Part shown: in pieces, positions 27,126-34,771 of the stretch
How positions within the stretch are numbered: the first letter of the stretch is position 1
Layout: the number at the start of each line of letters is the position of its first letter
DNA from: Flavobacteriaceae bacterium
GTDB taxonomy: Bacteria; Bacteroidota; Bacteroidia; Flavobacteriales; Flavobacteriaceae
Reading direction: 5' to 3'
NCBI GenBank assembly: GCA_021648265.1
Contig: JAKITD010000009.1
Location: forward strand, 1-61,292
DNA length: 61,292 nucleotides
Notes under the pieces: model-generated
What the model was told of the DNA's origin: nothing
Database searches by the model: none
The model's input: the letters and a program-made list of their open reading frames with translations, nothing else
Translations under genes and position numbers: made by a program

Positions 27126-27212
27126 ATGTCTTTAATATTTGTTAAATATGACATCTGCTGTTCGCAATTAGTGATTTCCTTTGTGATAAAAATTTTAACA
27201 TGCTCGTTTCAT
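27126..27212 (-). promoter_or_regulatory. Conserved 5' leader of dsbD with Met-Lys-Arg-Ala-Cys ORF
   Basis: On the minus strand ATGAAACGAGCATGTTAA (27212-27195) encodes Met-Lys-Arg-Ala-Cys-stop and begins 4 bases after the tilS stop. It is followed by a T-run, then GGAAATCACTAATTGCGAAC and AGCA, and ends at the dsbD ATG. The leader of the gene at 34772 carries the same 18-base ORF and the same second block. GC(A)TGTT in the ORF can pair with AACAGC in the block. A further ATGTC/GACAT pairing could cover the dsbD start. No separate promoter was found, so it may be read from tilS. Confidence 0.6.
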
Positions 27213-27216
27213 ATTT

Positions 27217-28524
27217 TTAATTGTAGGTAATTTTTACTGTTTTTTTGGTGTTTTCGGTAACTTTAAAACGATCGTCTAAACGCATTCCCATTACCCATAC
27301 TATAACATTCTCAGTGCATAATACCCTCACTTTTTCCTTAGCGACCAAAGATAACTTTTCATCTTTAAAAAACTTACTCAATTTCTTTTTTCCTTTCATT
27401 CCGAAAGGATAAAAATAATCTCCCTCTTTCCAAGTTCTTATTTCTAAAGGGAATTTTAACTTTTCAAAATCTACATAAACCTCTTTATTAGATGGATTAT
27501 TTACTTCTGAAATTCTATCAAATTGAAGCTTGAAGGGAGTTTCTATTGTTTCCAACTCTTCGGAAATAAAAATACTTTCCGAATCCAAATTAGAATCAGT
27601 TTCAGTTAATAAAAAATCGCTTCTATCTTTTATAAGTCGATGTGTATTTGAAAATATTTGCTTTCCACTTTGTGCATTTAATAAATCTGAAATATCCTCC
27701 CAAGCTGTAAATCCGTAAGGTGAGAGTAGTTCATACAACAAGGCTTTAGTGTTGGGTAATTCTTGAAGTTTATAAATATCTATTTTTAATCCATTTGCTG
27801 TTTCGGTAAAAACTAAATTCTGAATTAACACCATATAATCTTCCACCAACAATAAACTTTCTTTTAAGTGCTTTTGTGTTTGTTGAAAGCTTTTTAGTAA
27901 ACTAACATCGGTTTCCTTTAATTTAGGAATGACTTCCAATCGCAGTTTATTCCGAAGATAATCTGCTTTTGAATTACTGCTATCTTCTCTCCAATTTATA
28001 GTTTCTTTTTGGGCATATATTAAAAGATCTTGCCTTGTAAAGTTTAATAAAGGTCTAATAATTTTTTCATTATTCTCAGGAATTCCTGTTAATCCTCGCA
28101 ATCCAGTACCTCTAGAAAGGTTGATTAAAAACGTTTCTAAATCATCGTCCAAATGATGAGCTGTTAATAAATAATCGAAATTGAAATTATTAATTAGCTC
28201 ATCAAACCACTCGTAACGTAAATCACGAGCTGCCATTTGAGTAGAAATTTTATGATCATTTGCGTACGTTTTTGTGTCAAATGTTTTAGTGAAAATTGGA
28301 ACTGATAATTTATCTGCTAATTTCTCAACAAATTCTTCATCACCATCACTTTCTACTCCCCGCAATGAAAAATTACAATGTGCCAAAGAAATATTGAATT
28401 TCAAATTTCTTAACAACCTCGTTAATACAACGCTATCCAATCCTCCACTACAAGCAATAAGTATTTTTTTCTCTTTTAAAAAAGGGAATTTATCGTCGAT
28501 ATGATGATTAAATTTTTGAAGCAA
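27217..28524 (-). CDS. tilS: tRNA(Ile)-lysidine synthetase
   Basis: A 435-residue cytoplasmic enzyme that converts the wobble cytidine of the AUA-reading tRNA-Ile to lysidine. The N-terminal PP-loop ATPase has CSGGLDSVVL (25-34), AHCNFSLRGVESDGDEE and the TAHHLDDDLETFLINLSRG motif. The C-terminal TilS substrate-binding domain ends with a GMKGKKKLSKFFKDEKL stretch. The length is normal for Bacteroidota. A TAAATTTG -7 element lies at 28543-28550 (minus), 18 bases before the ATG. The dsbD leader begins directly after the stop. Confidence 0.94.
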   Translation of the reverse strand: MLQKFNHHIDDKFPFLKEKKILIACSGGLDSVVLTRLLRNLKFNISLAHCNFSLRGVESDGDEEFVEKLADKLSVPIFTKTFDTKTYANDHKISTQMAARDLRYEWFDELINNFNFDYLLTAHHLDDDLETFLINLSRGTGLRGLTGIPENNEKIIRPLLNFTRQDLLIYAQKETINWREDSSNSKADYLRNKLRLEVIPKLKETDVSLLKSFQQTQKHLKESLLLVEDYMVLIQNLVFTETANGLKIDIYKLQELPNTKALLYELLSPYGFTAWEDISDLLNAQSGKQIFSNTHRLIKDRSDFLLTETDSNLDSESIFISEELETIETPFKLQFDRISEVNNPSNKEVYVDFEKLKFPLEIRTWKEGDYFYPFGMKGKKKLSKFFKDEKLSLVAKEKVRVLCTENVIVWVMGMRLDDRFKVTENTKKTVKITYN

Positions 28525-28542
28525 GTATTAAAATGTTTTTTG

Positions 28543-28550
28543 CAAATTTA
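28543..28550 (-). promoter_or_regulatory. Predicted -7 element of tilS
   Basis: The minus strand reads TAAATTTG, an exact TAnnTTTG. No TTG is found at the expected distance. Confidence 0.4.
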
Positions 28551-28619
28551 GTTAATATGTTTGTGTAAGTATTTTAAATTTTTCACAATTAATTTAATTT
28601 GTAAATGTGTAATTCTTTG

Positions 28620-28676
28620 AGCTGATTCCTGCCTTGCTCTTCCTATATAGCTTCAGCAACCACGTGGACGCAGGAA
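28620..28676. repeat. Imperfect inverted repeat after the PabB-like gene
   Basis: GATTCCTGCCTTG at the left is mirrored by ACGCAGGAATT at the right, enclosing about 30 bases. It directly follows the PabB stop codon and could act as a terminator or be another dispersed palindrome. Confidence 0.4.
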
Positions 28677-30020
28677 TTAGTTTTCTAAAACTTCCCGCAT
28701 TGCTTTTGCTTTTAGCAAACATTCCTCATATTCATTTTCGGGAATTGATTTAGCAGTAATGGCACCTCCCACTGAAAAACTTACGTATTTCTCATCGGAA
28801 TTATATAAAATACTTCGGATAATAACGTTAAAATCAAAATCATTATCGGGTGTAAAATAGCCAACTGCACCACTGTACAAACCTCGTTTTGCATCTTCCA
28901 ATTCCTCAATAATTTTCATTGCCGAAATTTTTGGAGCACCTGTCATACTTCCCATTGGGAAGGTTTCTTTTATTATTTTAACAGGTGAAATAATTTCTTC
29001 CACTTCACATGTAATAGTAGAAATCATTTGATGCACTTGCTCAAAAGAATACACCTTGCAAAGTTCTTCTACTTTAACGGTGCCTTTCTTTGCAAAACGA
29101 GAAAGGTCGTTTCTTACTAAGTCGGTTATCATAATGTTTTCACTTCGTTCTTTTGGATCGTTTTCTAATTGAATTTTCAACATATCATCTTCACTTTTAG
29201 TTGAATGACGTTTTGCAGTTCCTTTAATTGGTTGTGAAATAATTGTGTTTCCAGTCTTACTTATATAACGTTCTGGAGATGCAGATAAAGTATAAAAAAT
29301 CCCCAATTTTAAAAAAGTAGCAAAAGGTGTTTTTGAAATTTCATTTAAATGAATAAATGTCTTTTCAGGATCTATACTTGTATTTTCTGAATAAAACTCC
29401 TGACAAAAATTGGCTTCATAAATATCGCCTTTATGAATATAATCTAACATTTTTGAAAGCTTCTTGAAGTAGGAATCTTTTGAAGTGCGAAGGTGGATTT
29501 TTATTGGAGATTCGGGTTTCTTAATGAGTTTGCTTCGTCCTACGTCCTCGCAAAGACATTCTGGTTTAAAATAATGTGGATTTTTACTTAGGTGAATTAT
29601 TTCTTGCCAATCTGCATCCAACTCATCATCTACAAAATGGAGGTATTGTATTTCTACTTCATTTTCTGAAAAAAGAAATATTTTTTTGGGTTGAAAAAAA
29701 TATAAATCTGGAAAATGCAATACATCAAAATTATTGGATTGTAGTTTCTCTACATCGTTTTTTAAATCGTATGTCAGATAGCCAAACAACCAATCTTTAG
29801 TTTTAAATTGGTATTCTTCAAGTTGATCAAAAGCATTGAAATAGTCGGTTTTAATTGCTGTAAACGCATCTACTGCAAGAATTGCTTTGTAATTTGAGTG
29901 TTTTTGTTGGTGCTGATTGGAGTCTAACCAAACTACCTCATCAAATTGTTGCGCCCAATGGAGTAAAGCCTCTTTAAAATTGTTGTTAAGCGAAAAAGAA
30001 TATTTTTTTACAAAACGCAT
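28677..30020 (-). CDS. pabB: Aminodeoxychorismate/anthranilate synthase component I-type enzyme
   Basis: A 447-residue chorismate-binding enzyme, most likely the aminodeoxychorismate synthase subunit of folate synthesis. The conserved C-terminal half shows IHKGDIYEANFCQEFYSE (near 205-222), SASPERYISKTG, PIKGTAKR, ENIMITDLVRNDLSR, FPMGSMTGAPK and the end YEECLLKAKAMREVL. The N-terminal half is weakly conserved, as in PabB. PabB rather than TrpE is inferred from length and from the absence of trp neighbours. Residues about 154-164 (ECLCEDVGRSK) are encoded by a half REP element read in frame, lying in the linker before the chorismate-binding domain. A TACCTTTG -7 box lies at 30048-30055. Confidence 0.85.
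   Translation of the reverse strand: MRFVKKYSFSLNNNFKEALLHWAQQFDEVVWLDSNQHQQKHSNYKAILAVDAFTAIKTDYFNAFDQLEEYQFKTKDWLFGYLTYDLKNDVEKLQSNNFDVLHFPDLYFFQPKKIFLFSENEVEIQYLHFVDDELDADWQEIIHLSKNPHYFKPECLCEDVGRSKLIKKPESPIKIHLRTSKDSYFKKLSKMLDYIHKGDIYEANFCQEFYSENTSIDPEKTFIHLNEISKTPFATFLKLGIFYTLSASPERYISKTGNTIISQPIKGTAKRHSTKSEDDMLKIQLENDPKERSENIMITDLVRNDLSRFAKKGTVKVEELCKVYSFEQVHQMISTITCEVEEIISPVKIIKETFPMGSMTGAPKISAMKIIEELEDAKRGLYSGAVGYFTPDNDFDFNVIIRSILYNSDEKYVSFSVGGAITAKSIPENEYEECLLKAKAMREVLEN
29531..29561 (-). repeat. REP-type palindrome half inside the pabB coding sequence
   Basis: On the minus strand TGTCTTTGCGAGGACGTAGG followed by ACGAAGCAAA matches the intergenic element TGTCATTGCGAGAGTAACGAAGCAATCT with only a few differences. 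It is in frame and adds roughly ten codons. See the finding on coding-sequence invasion. Confidence 0.6.
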
Positions 30021-30063
30021 TAAAGTTTCTTATTTTTTAATAAAGTTCAAAGGTATTGAAAAT

Positions 30064-30095
30064 AAAAAATCCAACTCTTGAAAGAATTGGATTTT
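30064..30095 (-). terminator. Terminator of lpdA
   Basis: On the minus strand AAAATCCAATTC-TTTCAA-GAGTTGGATTTT is a stem-loop followed by TTATT. It lies between lpdA and the pabB-like gene, overlapping the promoter area of the latter. Confidence 0.75.
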
Positions 30096-30158
30096 AATAC
30101 ACTCAATATTTATTTGTTTTAACATTAAGATTCTTCGCTTTGCTCTGAATGACAATTT

Positions 30159-31565
30159 TTAACTATGCAAAGCACGATTATCTGTTGCTGCTAATGCTGC
30201 TTCTTTTACGGCTTCGGCATAAGTTGGATGTGCGTGACTCATTCTAGAAATATCTTCGGCACTGGCTCTAAATTCCATGGCTACTACTGCTTCTGCGATT
30301 AAATCGGCTACTCTTGCTCCTACCATATGCACTCCTAAAACCTCATCGGTAGTTTCATCACTCAATATTTTTACAAATCCGTCAATATCGCCACTGGCTC
30401 TTGCTCTTCCTAATGCTCGCATCGGGAATTGACCAACTTTATACTTCACTCCTGCTTCCATTAATTGTTCTTCTGTTTTTCCTACCGAAGCAACTTCAGG
30501 CCAAGTATAAACCACACTGGGAATTAAATTATAATTGATATGCGGTTTTTGTCCTGCTAAGGTTTCTGCTACAAAAACACCTTCTTCCTCCGCTTTATGA
30601 GCTAACATTGCTCCTTTTATTACATCGCCAATTGCATAAATATTTGAAACATTGGTTTGTAAATGATCGTTGACTTCAATTTGTCCTCTTTCAGAAATTT
30701 TTATTCCTGCGTTTTCAGCATTTAATCCATCAGTAAATGGTTTTCTTCCTACGGAAACTAAACAATAATCACCTGTGACAGTAACTTCTTTATCTTTTTT
30801 ATCGGTTGCAATTACAGTAACTTCATCTCCTTTTCTAGCAACTCTCGAAACTTTATGAGAAAGATAAAACTTAACTCCTTGCTTTTTTAATGCTTTGGTC
30901 AACTCTTTACTTTGCGCTTTGTCCATTGTTGGAATAATGCGATCCAAATATTCAACTACAGAAACTTCAGCTCCTAATCTTCTATAAACTTGTCCGAGTT
31001 CTAATCCGATTACTCCTCCGCCAATTACTACTAAATGCTTCGGAATTTCTTTTAGTTTCAACGCTTCTGTTGAAGTAATAATTCGTTCTTTATCTAATTT
31101 TATAAAAGGTAATGTAGCTGGTTTTGAACCTGTTGCTACAATGACGTTTATGGTTTCAATTTCTTCCGAAGTACCATCTTCTTTAGCAATTAAAATATGA
31201 GTTGCATCTTTAAAACTTCCGATTCCGTTTAAGACCTCGATTTTGTTTTTCTTCATTAAAAAATCGATTCCGGCTGTAGTTTGTTCCACTACTTTGTCTT
31301 TACGAGCGATCATTTTTTCCAAACTGATTTTTACTTCCCCAGAAATTTCAATTCCGTGTCCTTCAAAGTGGCGAATCGCATCATCGTAATGATGAGAAGA
31401 ATCCAATAAAGCCTTACTCGGAATACAACCAACATTTAGGCAAGTACCTCCAAGAGTACTGTATTTTTCGATTAAAGCAGTTTTCATTCCTAATTGTGCG
31501 CAACGAATTGCTGCAACATATCCTCCAGGTCCGGAGCCAATTATAGTAACATCGTATGTGTTCAT
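30159..31565 (-). CDS. lpdA: Dihydrolipoyl dehydrogenase
   Basis: A 468-residue flavoenzyme (E3) that reoxidises lipoamide in 2-oxoacid dehydrogenase complexes. FAD-binding IIGSGPGGYVAAI is at 8-20, the redox disulfide GGTCLNVGCIPSKALL at 39-54 (Cys42, Cys47), and the NAD-binding VVIGGGVIGLELGQVY near 179. The FAD-contacting YAIGDVIKGAMLAHKAEEEG and the C-terminal His-Glu pair SHAHPTYAE are all present. Length is standard. A TATATTTG -7 element lies at 31586-31593 (minus). No other dehydrogenase-complex genes are adjacent. Confidence 0.95.
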   Translation of the reverse strand: MNTYDVTIIGSGPGGYVAAIRCAQLGMKTALIEKYSTLGGTCLNVGCIPSKALLDSSHHYDDAIRHFEGHGIEISGEVKISLEKMIARKDKVVEQTTAGIDFLMKKNKIEVLNGIGSFKDATHILIAKEDGTSEEIETINVIVATGSKPATLPFIKLDKERIITSTEALKLKEIPKHLVVIGGGVIGLELGQVYRRLGAEVSVVEYLDRIIPTMDKAQSKELTKALKKQGVKFYLSHKVSRVARKGDEVTVIATDKKDKEVTVTGDYCLVSVGRKPFTDGLNAENAGIKISERGQIEVNDHLQTNVSNIYAIGDVIKGAMLAHKAEEEGVFVAETLAGQKPHINYNLIPSVVYTWPEVASVGKTEEQLMEAGVKYKVGQFPMRALGRARASGDIDGFVKILSDETTDEVLGVHMVGARVADLIAEAVVAMEFRASAEDISRMSHAHPTYAEAVKEAALAATDNRALHS

Positions 31566-31585
31566 AGTGTTGTTTTTAGCGAGGG

Positions 31586-31593
31586 CAAATATA
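31586..31593 (-). promoter_or_regulatory. Predicted -7 element of lpdA
   Basis: The minus strand reads TATATTTG, an exact TAnnTTTG match 20 bases before the ATG. The upstream TTG is not clear. Confidence 0.4.
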
Positions 31594-31649
31594 AAGTTTT
31601 AGGTACTAATTGCATAGATTTTCACTAAAGTTTGTGTTTATTAAAATTA

Positions 31650-31735
31650 GACCACGGATAAAACGGGTTTTACTGTTTTCACGGATATTTTTCTAAATCA
31701 GTGAACATCCGTTGGATCAGTGTAATCTGTGTTCC
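31650..31735. repeat. Dispersed 'atccgtg/atcagtg' intergenic repeat
   Basis: ACCACGGATAAAACGGG, TTTTCACGGATATTTT, AAATCAGTGAACATCCGTTG and GATCAGTGTAATCTGTGTTC form a run of related CCGTG/CAGTG words. Such repeats occur between genes in many Bacteroidota. A related short piece (GAATGACACGGATTTTCGCA) is at about 10660-10680. Confidence 0.4.
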
Positions 31736-31758
31736 TATTAATTGATTAAGTTTGCAAA

Positions 31759-33315
31759 ATGGTAAAAGAAATTCAACTACGTATAAAATTAAAAGAAGAA
31801 GGAGATGCTCCTCTTTTAAAAATTAAAGCTGCTCGGGTTTTAAGAGTTGAATTGAATGACATTACTGGAGTTAAAGTACTTCGAAAATCGATCGATGCTC
31901 GTAAACCAAGTATCTATTTTAATTATAAGGTAGCCGTTTATATTCGAGAAAAAATGCCAAGCACATCTGAATATTCTTTTGATTATAAAGATGTTTCTTC
32001 GGCTAAAGAAATTCATATTATCGGTTTTGGACCAGCAGGAATGTATGCGGCTTTACGTTGTATTGAACTCGGTTTTAAACCTGTGGTTTTAGAACGCGGG
32101 AAGAATGTTCAAGATCGAAGAAGAGATTTAAAAGCGATTAATCAGGATCATTTTGTAAATGAAGATTCCAATTATTGCTTTGGTGAAGGTGGTGCAGGAA
32201 CCTATTCTGATGGAAAACTATACACCCGAAGTCTAAAACGTGGTGATGTTAGAAGAATTTTTGAAAACTTGGTCTTTCACGGAGCAACCGAACAAATTTT
32301 AGTAGATGCCCATCCGCATATCGGAACTAACAAATTACCGAAAGTAGTGAAGAATATTCGGGAAACCATTTTAAAATTTGGTGGTGAAATTAGATTTGAA
32401 ACACGAGTAACCGACTTTATTATTAAAGCAAATAAAATAAAAGCGATTCGGTTGTTAAATGACGAAGAATTAACGGTGGAACGTGTGATTTTAGCTACGG
32501 GACATTCGGCAAGAGACATCTACTATTTGTTACATAAAAAAGAAGCAGCTTTAATTGCCAAGTCTTTTGCAATGGGCGTTCGGGTGGAGCATCCTCAACA
32601 TATTATCGATTCGATTCAATATCATTGTGAAACTGAAAGGGATCCTAAATTACCAGCGGCTTCATACAGTTTAGTGAATCAAGTAAAAGATCGTGGGGTG
32701 TATTCGTTTTGTATGTGCCCAGGAGGTTTTATAGTTCCTGCGGCTACTGCAAATGGCGAAATTGTAGTTAACGGAATGTCACCTTCTAAACGAAATAATC
32801 CCTATGCAAATTCTGGAATTGTTGTGGAGATTGACGTTAATAAAGACCTTCCAAAATACGAACATTTTGGTGCTTTAAAAGGATTGGAATATCAAAAAGC
32901 ATTAGAGAAACTTGCTTGGACTTCTGGCGGAAGAACACAGACAGCACCTGCCCAACGACTCACCGATTTTGTGGAAGGAAAATTATCTTCTAGTTTGAAC
33001 GATACTTCATATCAACCAGGATTAAAATCGGCTCCCTTACATTCTTTATTGCCAAAATTAATTGGTGGGAAACTTAGAACAGGTTTCAAACAATTCGGAA
33101 TAAAAATGAAAGGTTTTTATACTTCCGAAGCAAATATCGTTGGGGTAGAATCTCGAACCTCATCTCCTGTTACTATTCCGAGAAATGATAATTTAGAGCA
33201 TCCAGAAATTGAAGGTCTATTTCCTTGTGGTGAAGGTGGCGGTTATGCTGGCGGGATTATTTCTGCTGCTATGGATGGGGAACGCTGTGCTGAGAAAGCA
33301 GTTTCTGGTTTATAG
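31759..33315 (+). CDS. FAD-dependent dehydrogenase of the COG2509 type
   Basis: A 518-residue cytoplasmic flavoprotein of the conserved but biochemically undefined COG2509 group. The N-terminal 80 residues form the small alpha/beta domain typical of the family (RVELNDITGVKVLRKSIDAR). The FAD-binding motif GFGPAGMYAALR is at 89-100, followed by CFGEGGAGTYSDGKLYTR, LATGHSARD and the C-terminal GLFPCGEGGGYAGGIISAAMDGERCAE. A TAAGTTTG box at 31747-31754 is only four bases from the ATG, so either the transcript is nearly leaderless or the box is fortuitous. A REP element follows the stop. The substrate is unknown. Confidence 0.85.
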   Translation: MVKEIQLRIKLKEEGDAPLLKIKAARVLRVELNDITGVKVLRKSIDARKPSIYFNYKVAVYIREKMPSTSEYSFDYKDVSSAKEIHIIGFGPAGMYAALRCIELGFKPVVLERGKNVQDRRRDLKAINQDHFVNEDSNYCFGEGGAGTYSDGKLYTRSLKRGDVRRIFENLVFHGATEQILVDAHPHIGTNKLPKVVKNIRETILKFGGEIRFETRVTDFIIKANKIKAIRLLNDEELTVERVILATGHSARDIYYLLHKKEAALIAKSFAMGVRVEHPQHIIDSIQYHCETERDPKLPAASYSLVNQVKDRGVYSFCMCPGGFIVPAATANGEIVVNGMSPSKRNNPYANSGIVVEIDVNKDLPKYEHFGALKGLEYQKALEKLAWTSGGRTQTAPAQRLTDFVEGKLSSSLNDTSYQPGLKSAPLHSLLPKLIGGKLRTGFKQFGIKMKGFYTSEANIVGVESRTSSPVTIPRNDNLEHPEIEGLFPCGEGGGYAGGIISAAMDGERCAEKAVSGL

Positions 33316-33318
33316 TTT

Positions 33319-33408
33319 GTCATTGCGAGCGACGCAGGAGCGTGGCAATCTCATGAGATTAACTATAATTTATGAGATTACTTCGTCGTATCCTCCTCGT
33401 GAAGACGA
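33319..33408. repeat. REP-like palindromic element
   Basis: TGTCATTGCGAGCGACGCAG, GTGGCAATCTCATGAGATTA, then TATGAGATTACTTCGTCGTA and TCCTCCTCGTGAAGACG, an inverted arrangement of the standard element. It starts three bases past the FAD dehydrogenase stop, so it could serve as its transcript end. Confidence 0.7.
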
Positions 33409-33429
33409 TTTATTCGTGAGAATTCGTGT

Positions 33430-34068
33430 CTAACAACTCTCCATTCCAGGAAAAGCAAGCATCTGTCCCATTCCGACAGTAAAAAGCCAATTACCGTAAA
33501 TGGCGTGTTCAATACTTACTAAAAGTGTTGATTTTGTTTTTAAATAGGTCATTCCGAAGAGTAACCCTCCGATAAAAATCAATACTATAACCAAAGTGTT
33601 TCGGAAGAATAAATGTGCCATCGAAAAGATAATAGCATTTACAAAAACGAGTAGTTTCTTATTTTTAAAAAGTCGTTCGTAGCGAGTAAAGAAAAAAGTC
33701 CGGTACATTATTTCTTGAGGCCAAACCGATAAAAAAGTATAGACCAACAAAATAATGAGCCATAGTTTTGGTTTGTTCAATGGGACGCAAAAAAGTTTAT
33801 TGGCATCCATAAAATAAACGTATAAAGTTGTTACTATACTTATACCGATGAATAAAACGAGTGTACGTTTCCAGAAGGGTTTCCATTGTAAATTTCTCTG
33901 AATTTTAAAAGATCCTTTTTCAACCCGAAACATTATAAAAACTGCATAAATAATTCCAAAAACCAAAAAGGAAGCTTTTAACCAAATAGGAATTGCTATC
34001 GGTAAACTCAATGGAATTAGTACAAAAAGCACAAACAATTCGAGAGCTAGATGTTTTTTACTTTTCAT
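33430..34068 (-). CDS. CPBP-family (CAAX protease/bacteriocin-processing-like) membrane protein, altered motif
   Basis: A 212-residue membrane protein with about seven hydrophobic segments. It resembles CPBP/Abi intramembrane metalloproteases: the motif region reads WPQEIMYRTFFFTRY (116-130), then FSMAHLFF (149-155, His152) and IEHAIYGNWLF near the C-terminus. The canonical first Glu of EExxxR is Gln118 here, while Glu119, Arg123 and His152 are kept, so activity is uncertain. Its ATG overlaps the stop of the Lrp-type regulator (TAATG), so the two are translationally coupled. Function unknown. Confidence 0.75.
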   Translation of the reverse strand: MKSKKHLALELFVLFVLIPLSLPIAIPIWLKASFLVFGIIYAVFIMFRVEKGSFKIQRNLQWKPFWKRTLVLFIGISIVTTLYVYFMDANKLFCVPLNKPKLWLIILLVYTFLSVWPQEIMYRTFFFTRYERLFKNKKLLVFVNAIIFSMAHLFFRNTLVIVLIFIGGLLFGMTYLKTKSTLLVSIEHAIYGNWLFTVGMGQMLAFPGMESC

Positions 34069-34526
34069 TATAAAGAAATTGCGGTCGTGTTTTTTACTTC
34101 ACTAATTGTAAAGGAGGTATGGGTACTCCCAATATGTTTTAAGGTAGTGAGTTTGGTAACCATAAATGATCTAAAATGCGGCATATCTTTAACTATCACT
34201 TTTAAGAGGTAATCATAGTCACCAGAAACATGAAAACATTCTAATACCTCATCTAATTGAGTGACTTCCTTTTCAAATTTAGTTAAATATTCCTTGGCAT
34301 GTTGCACTAGTTTTATCTGACAAAACACCACAAAGCCCATATTTACTTTCTCTTTGTCTAACAAACCAACATATTTTTTTACTACTCCGGCGCGTTCTAA
34401 TTTTTTAATCCGTTCGTAAACTGCGGTAACGGAAAGATTCAATTTAGCAGAAAGTTCTTTATTGGTTTGTTTACAGTCTTGCTGAAGGAAGTTTAATAAG
34501 TTTCTATCGGTATTGTCTAAATCCAT
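34068..34526 (-). CDS. Lrp/AsnC-family transcriptional regulator
   Basis: A 152-residue DNA-binding protein. The N-terminal winged helix-turn-helix (DNTDRNLLNFLQQDC ... LNLSVTAVYERIKKLERAGV, residues 3-50) and the C-terminal RAM ligand-binding domain (ECFHVSGDYDYLLKVIVKDM) are both complete. The family senses amino acids. It is divergent from the methionine gamma-lyase-like gene, with 245 bases between, so it probably controls that gene in response to an amino acid such as methionine or cysteine (inference). It is coupled to the CPBP gene downstream. Confidence 0.92.
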   Translation of the reverse strand: MDLDNTDRNLLNFLQQDCKQTNKELSAKLNLSVTAVYERIKKLERAGVVKKYVGLLDKEKVNMGFVVFCQIKLVQHAKEYLTKFEKEVTQLDEVLECFHVSGDYDYLLKVIVKDMPHFRSFMVTKLTTLKHIGSTHTSFTISEVKNTTAISL

Positions 34527-34630
34527 TTTGAATAATTTTCGGGAATGTACTGATATTTCAGATATATTAGGATTATTAATTTTATATTTTCAGCTTATAT
34601 AGATTTATTTTCTAAATTATACCAATATCA

Positions 34631-34661
34631 TTGATTATTAAACATATAAAACCTAAATTTG
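34631..34661 (+). promoter_or_regulatory. Promoter of the methionine gamma-lyase-like gene
   Basis: TTG at 34631-34633, a 20-base spacer and TAAATTTG at 34654-34661 match the Bacteroidota consensus. Transcription would start near 34668, placing the five-codon ORF at 34688 about 20 bases into the leader. Confidence 0.65.
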
Positions 34662-34687
34662 TACTTCATTTTAAAAATCCTCAATAA

Positions 34688-34771
34688 ATGAAACGAGCAT
34701 GTTAAAGTTTTTGGCGCCTTATGGAATTACTAATAGCGAACAGCATGTGACCTAATAAATATTATATACCT
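34688..34771 (+). promoter_or_regulatory. Conserved 5' leader with Met-Lys-Arg-Ala-Cys ORF
   Basis: ATGAAACGAGCATGTTAA (34688-34705) encodes Met-Lys-Arg-Ala-Cys-stop. It is followed by a T-run and GGAATTACTAATAGCGAACA-GCA, ending at the ATG at 34772. The dsbD leader at 27126-27212 shares the whole 18-base ORF and the GGAA.T.ACTAAT.GCGAACAGCA block, while the sequences between and after differ. This points to selection on the ORF and the block. The GC(A)TGTT/AACAGC pairing is conserved in both. Confidence 0.65.

Noticed and set aside
31747-31754. TAAGTTTG as promoter of the FAD dehydrogenase
   Set aside because: It is only four bases from the ATG and lacks an upstream TTG; kept as a note in the gene entry only.
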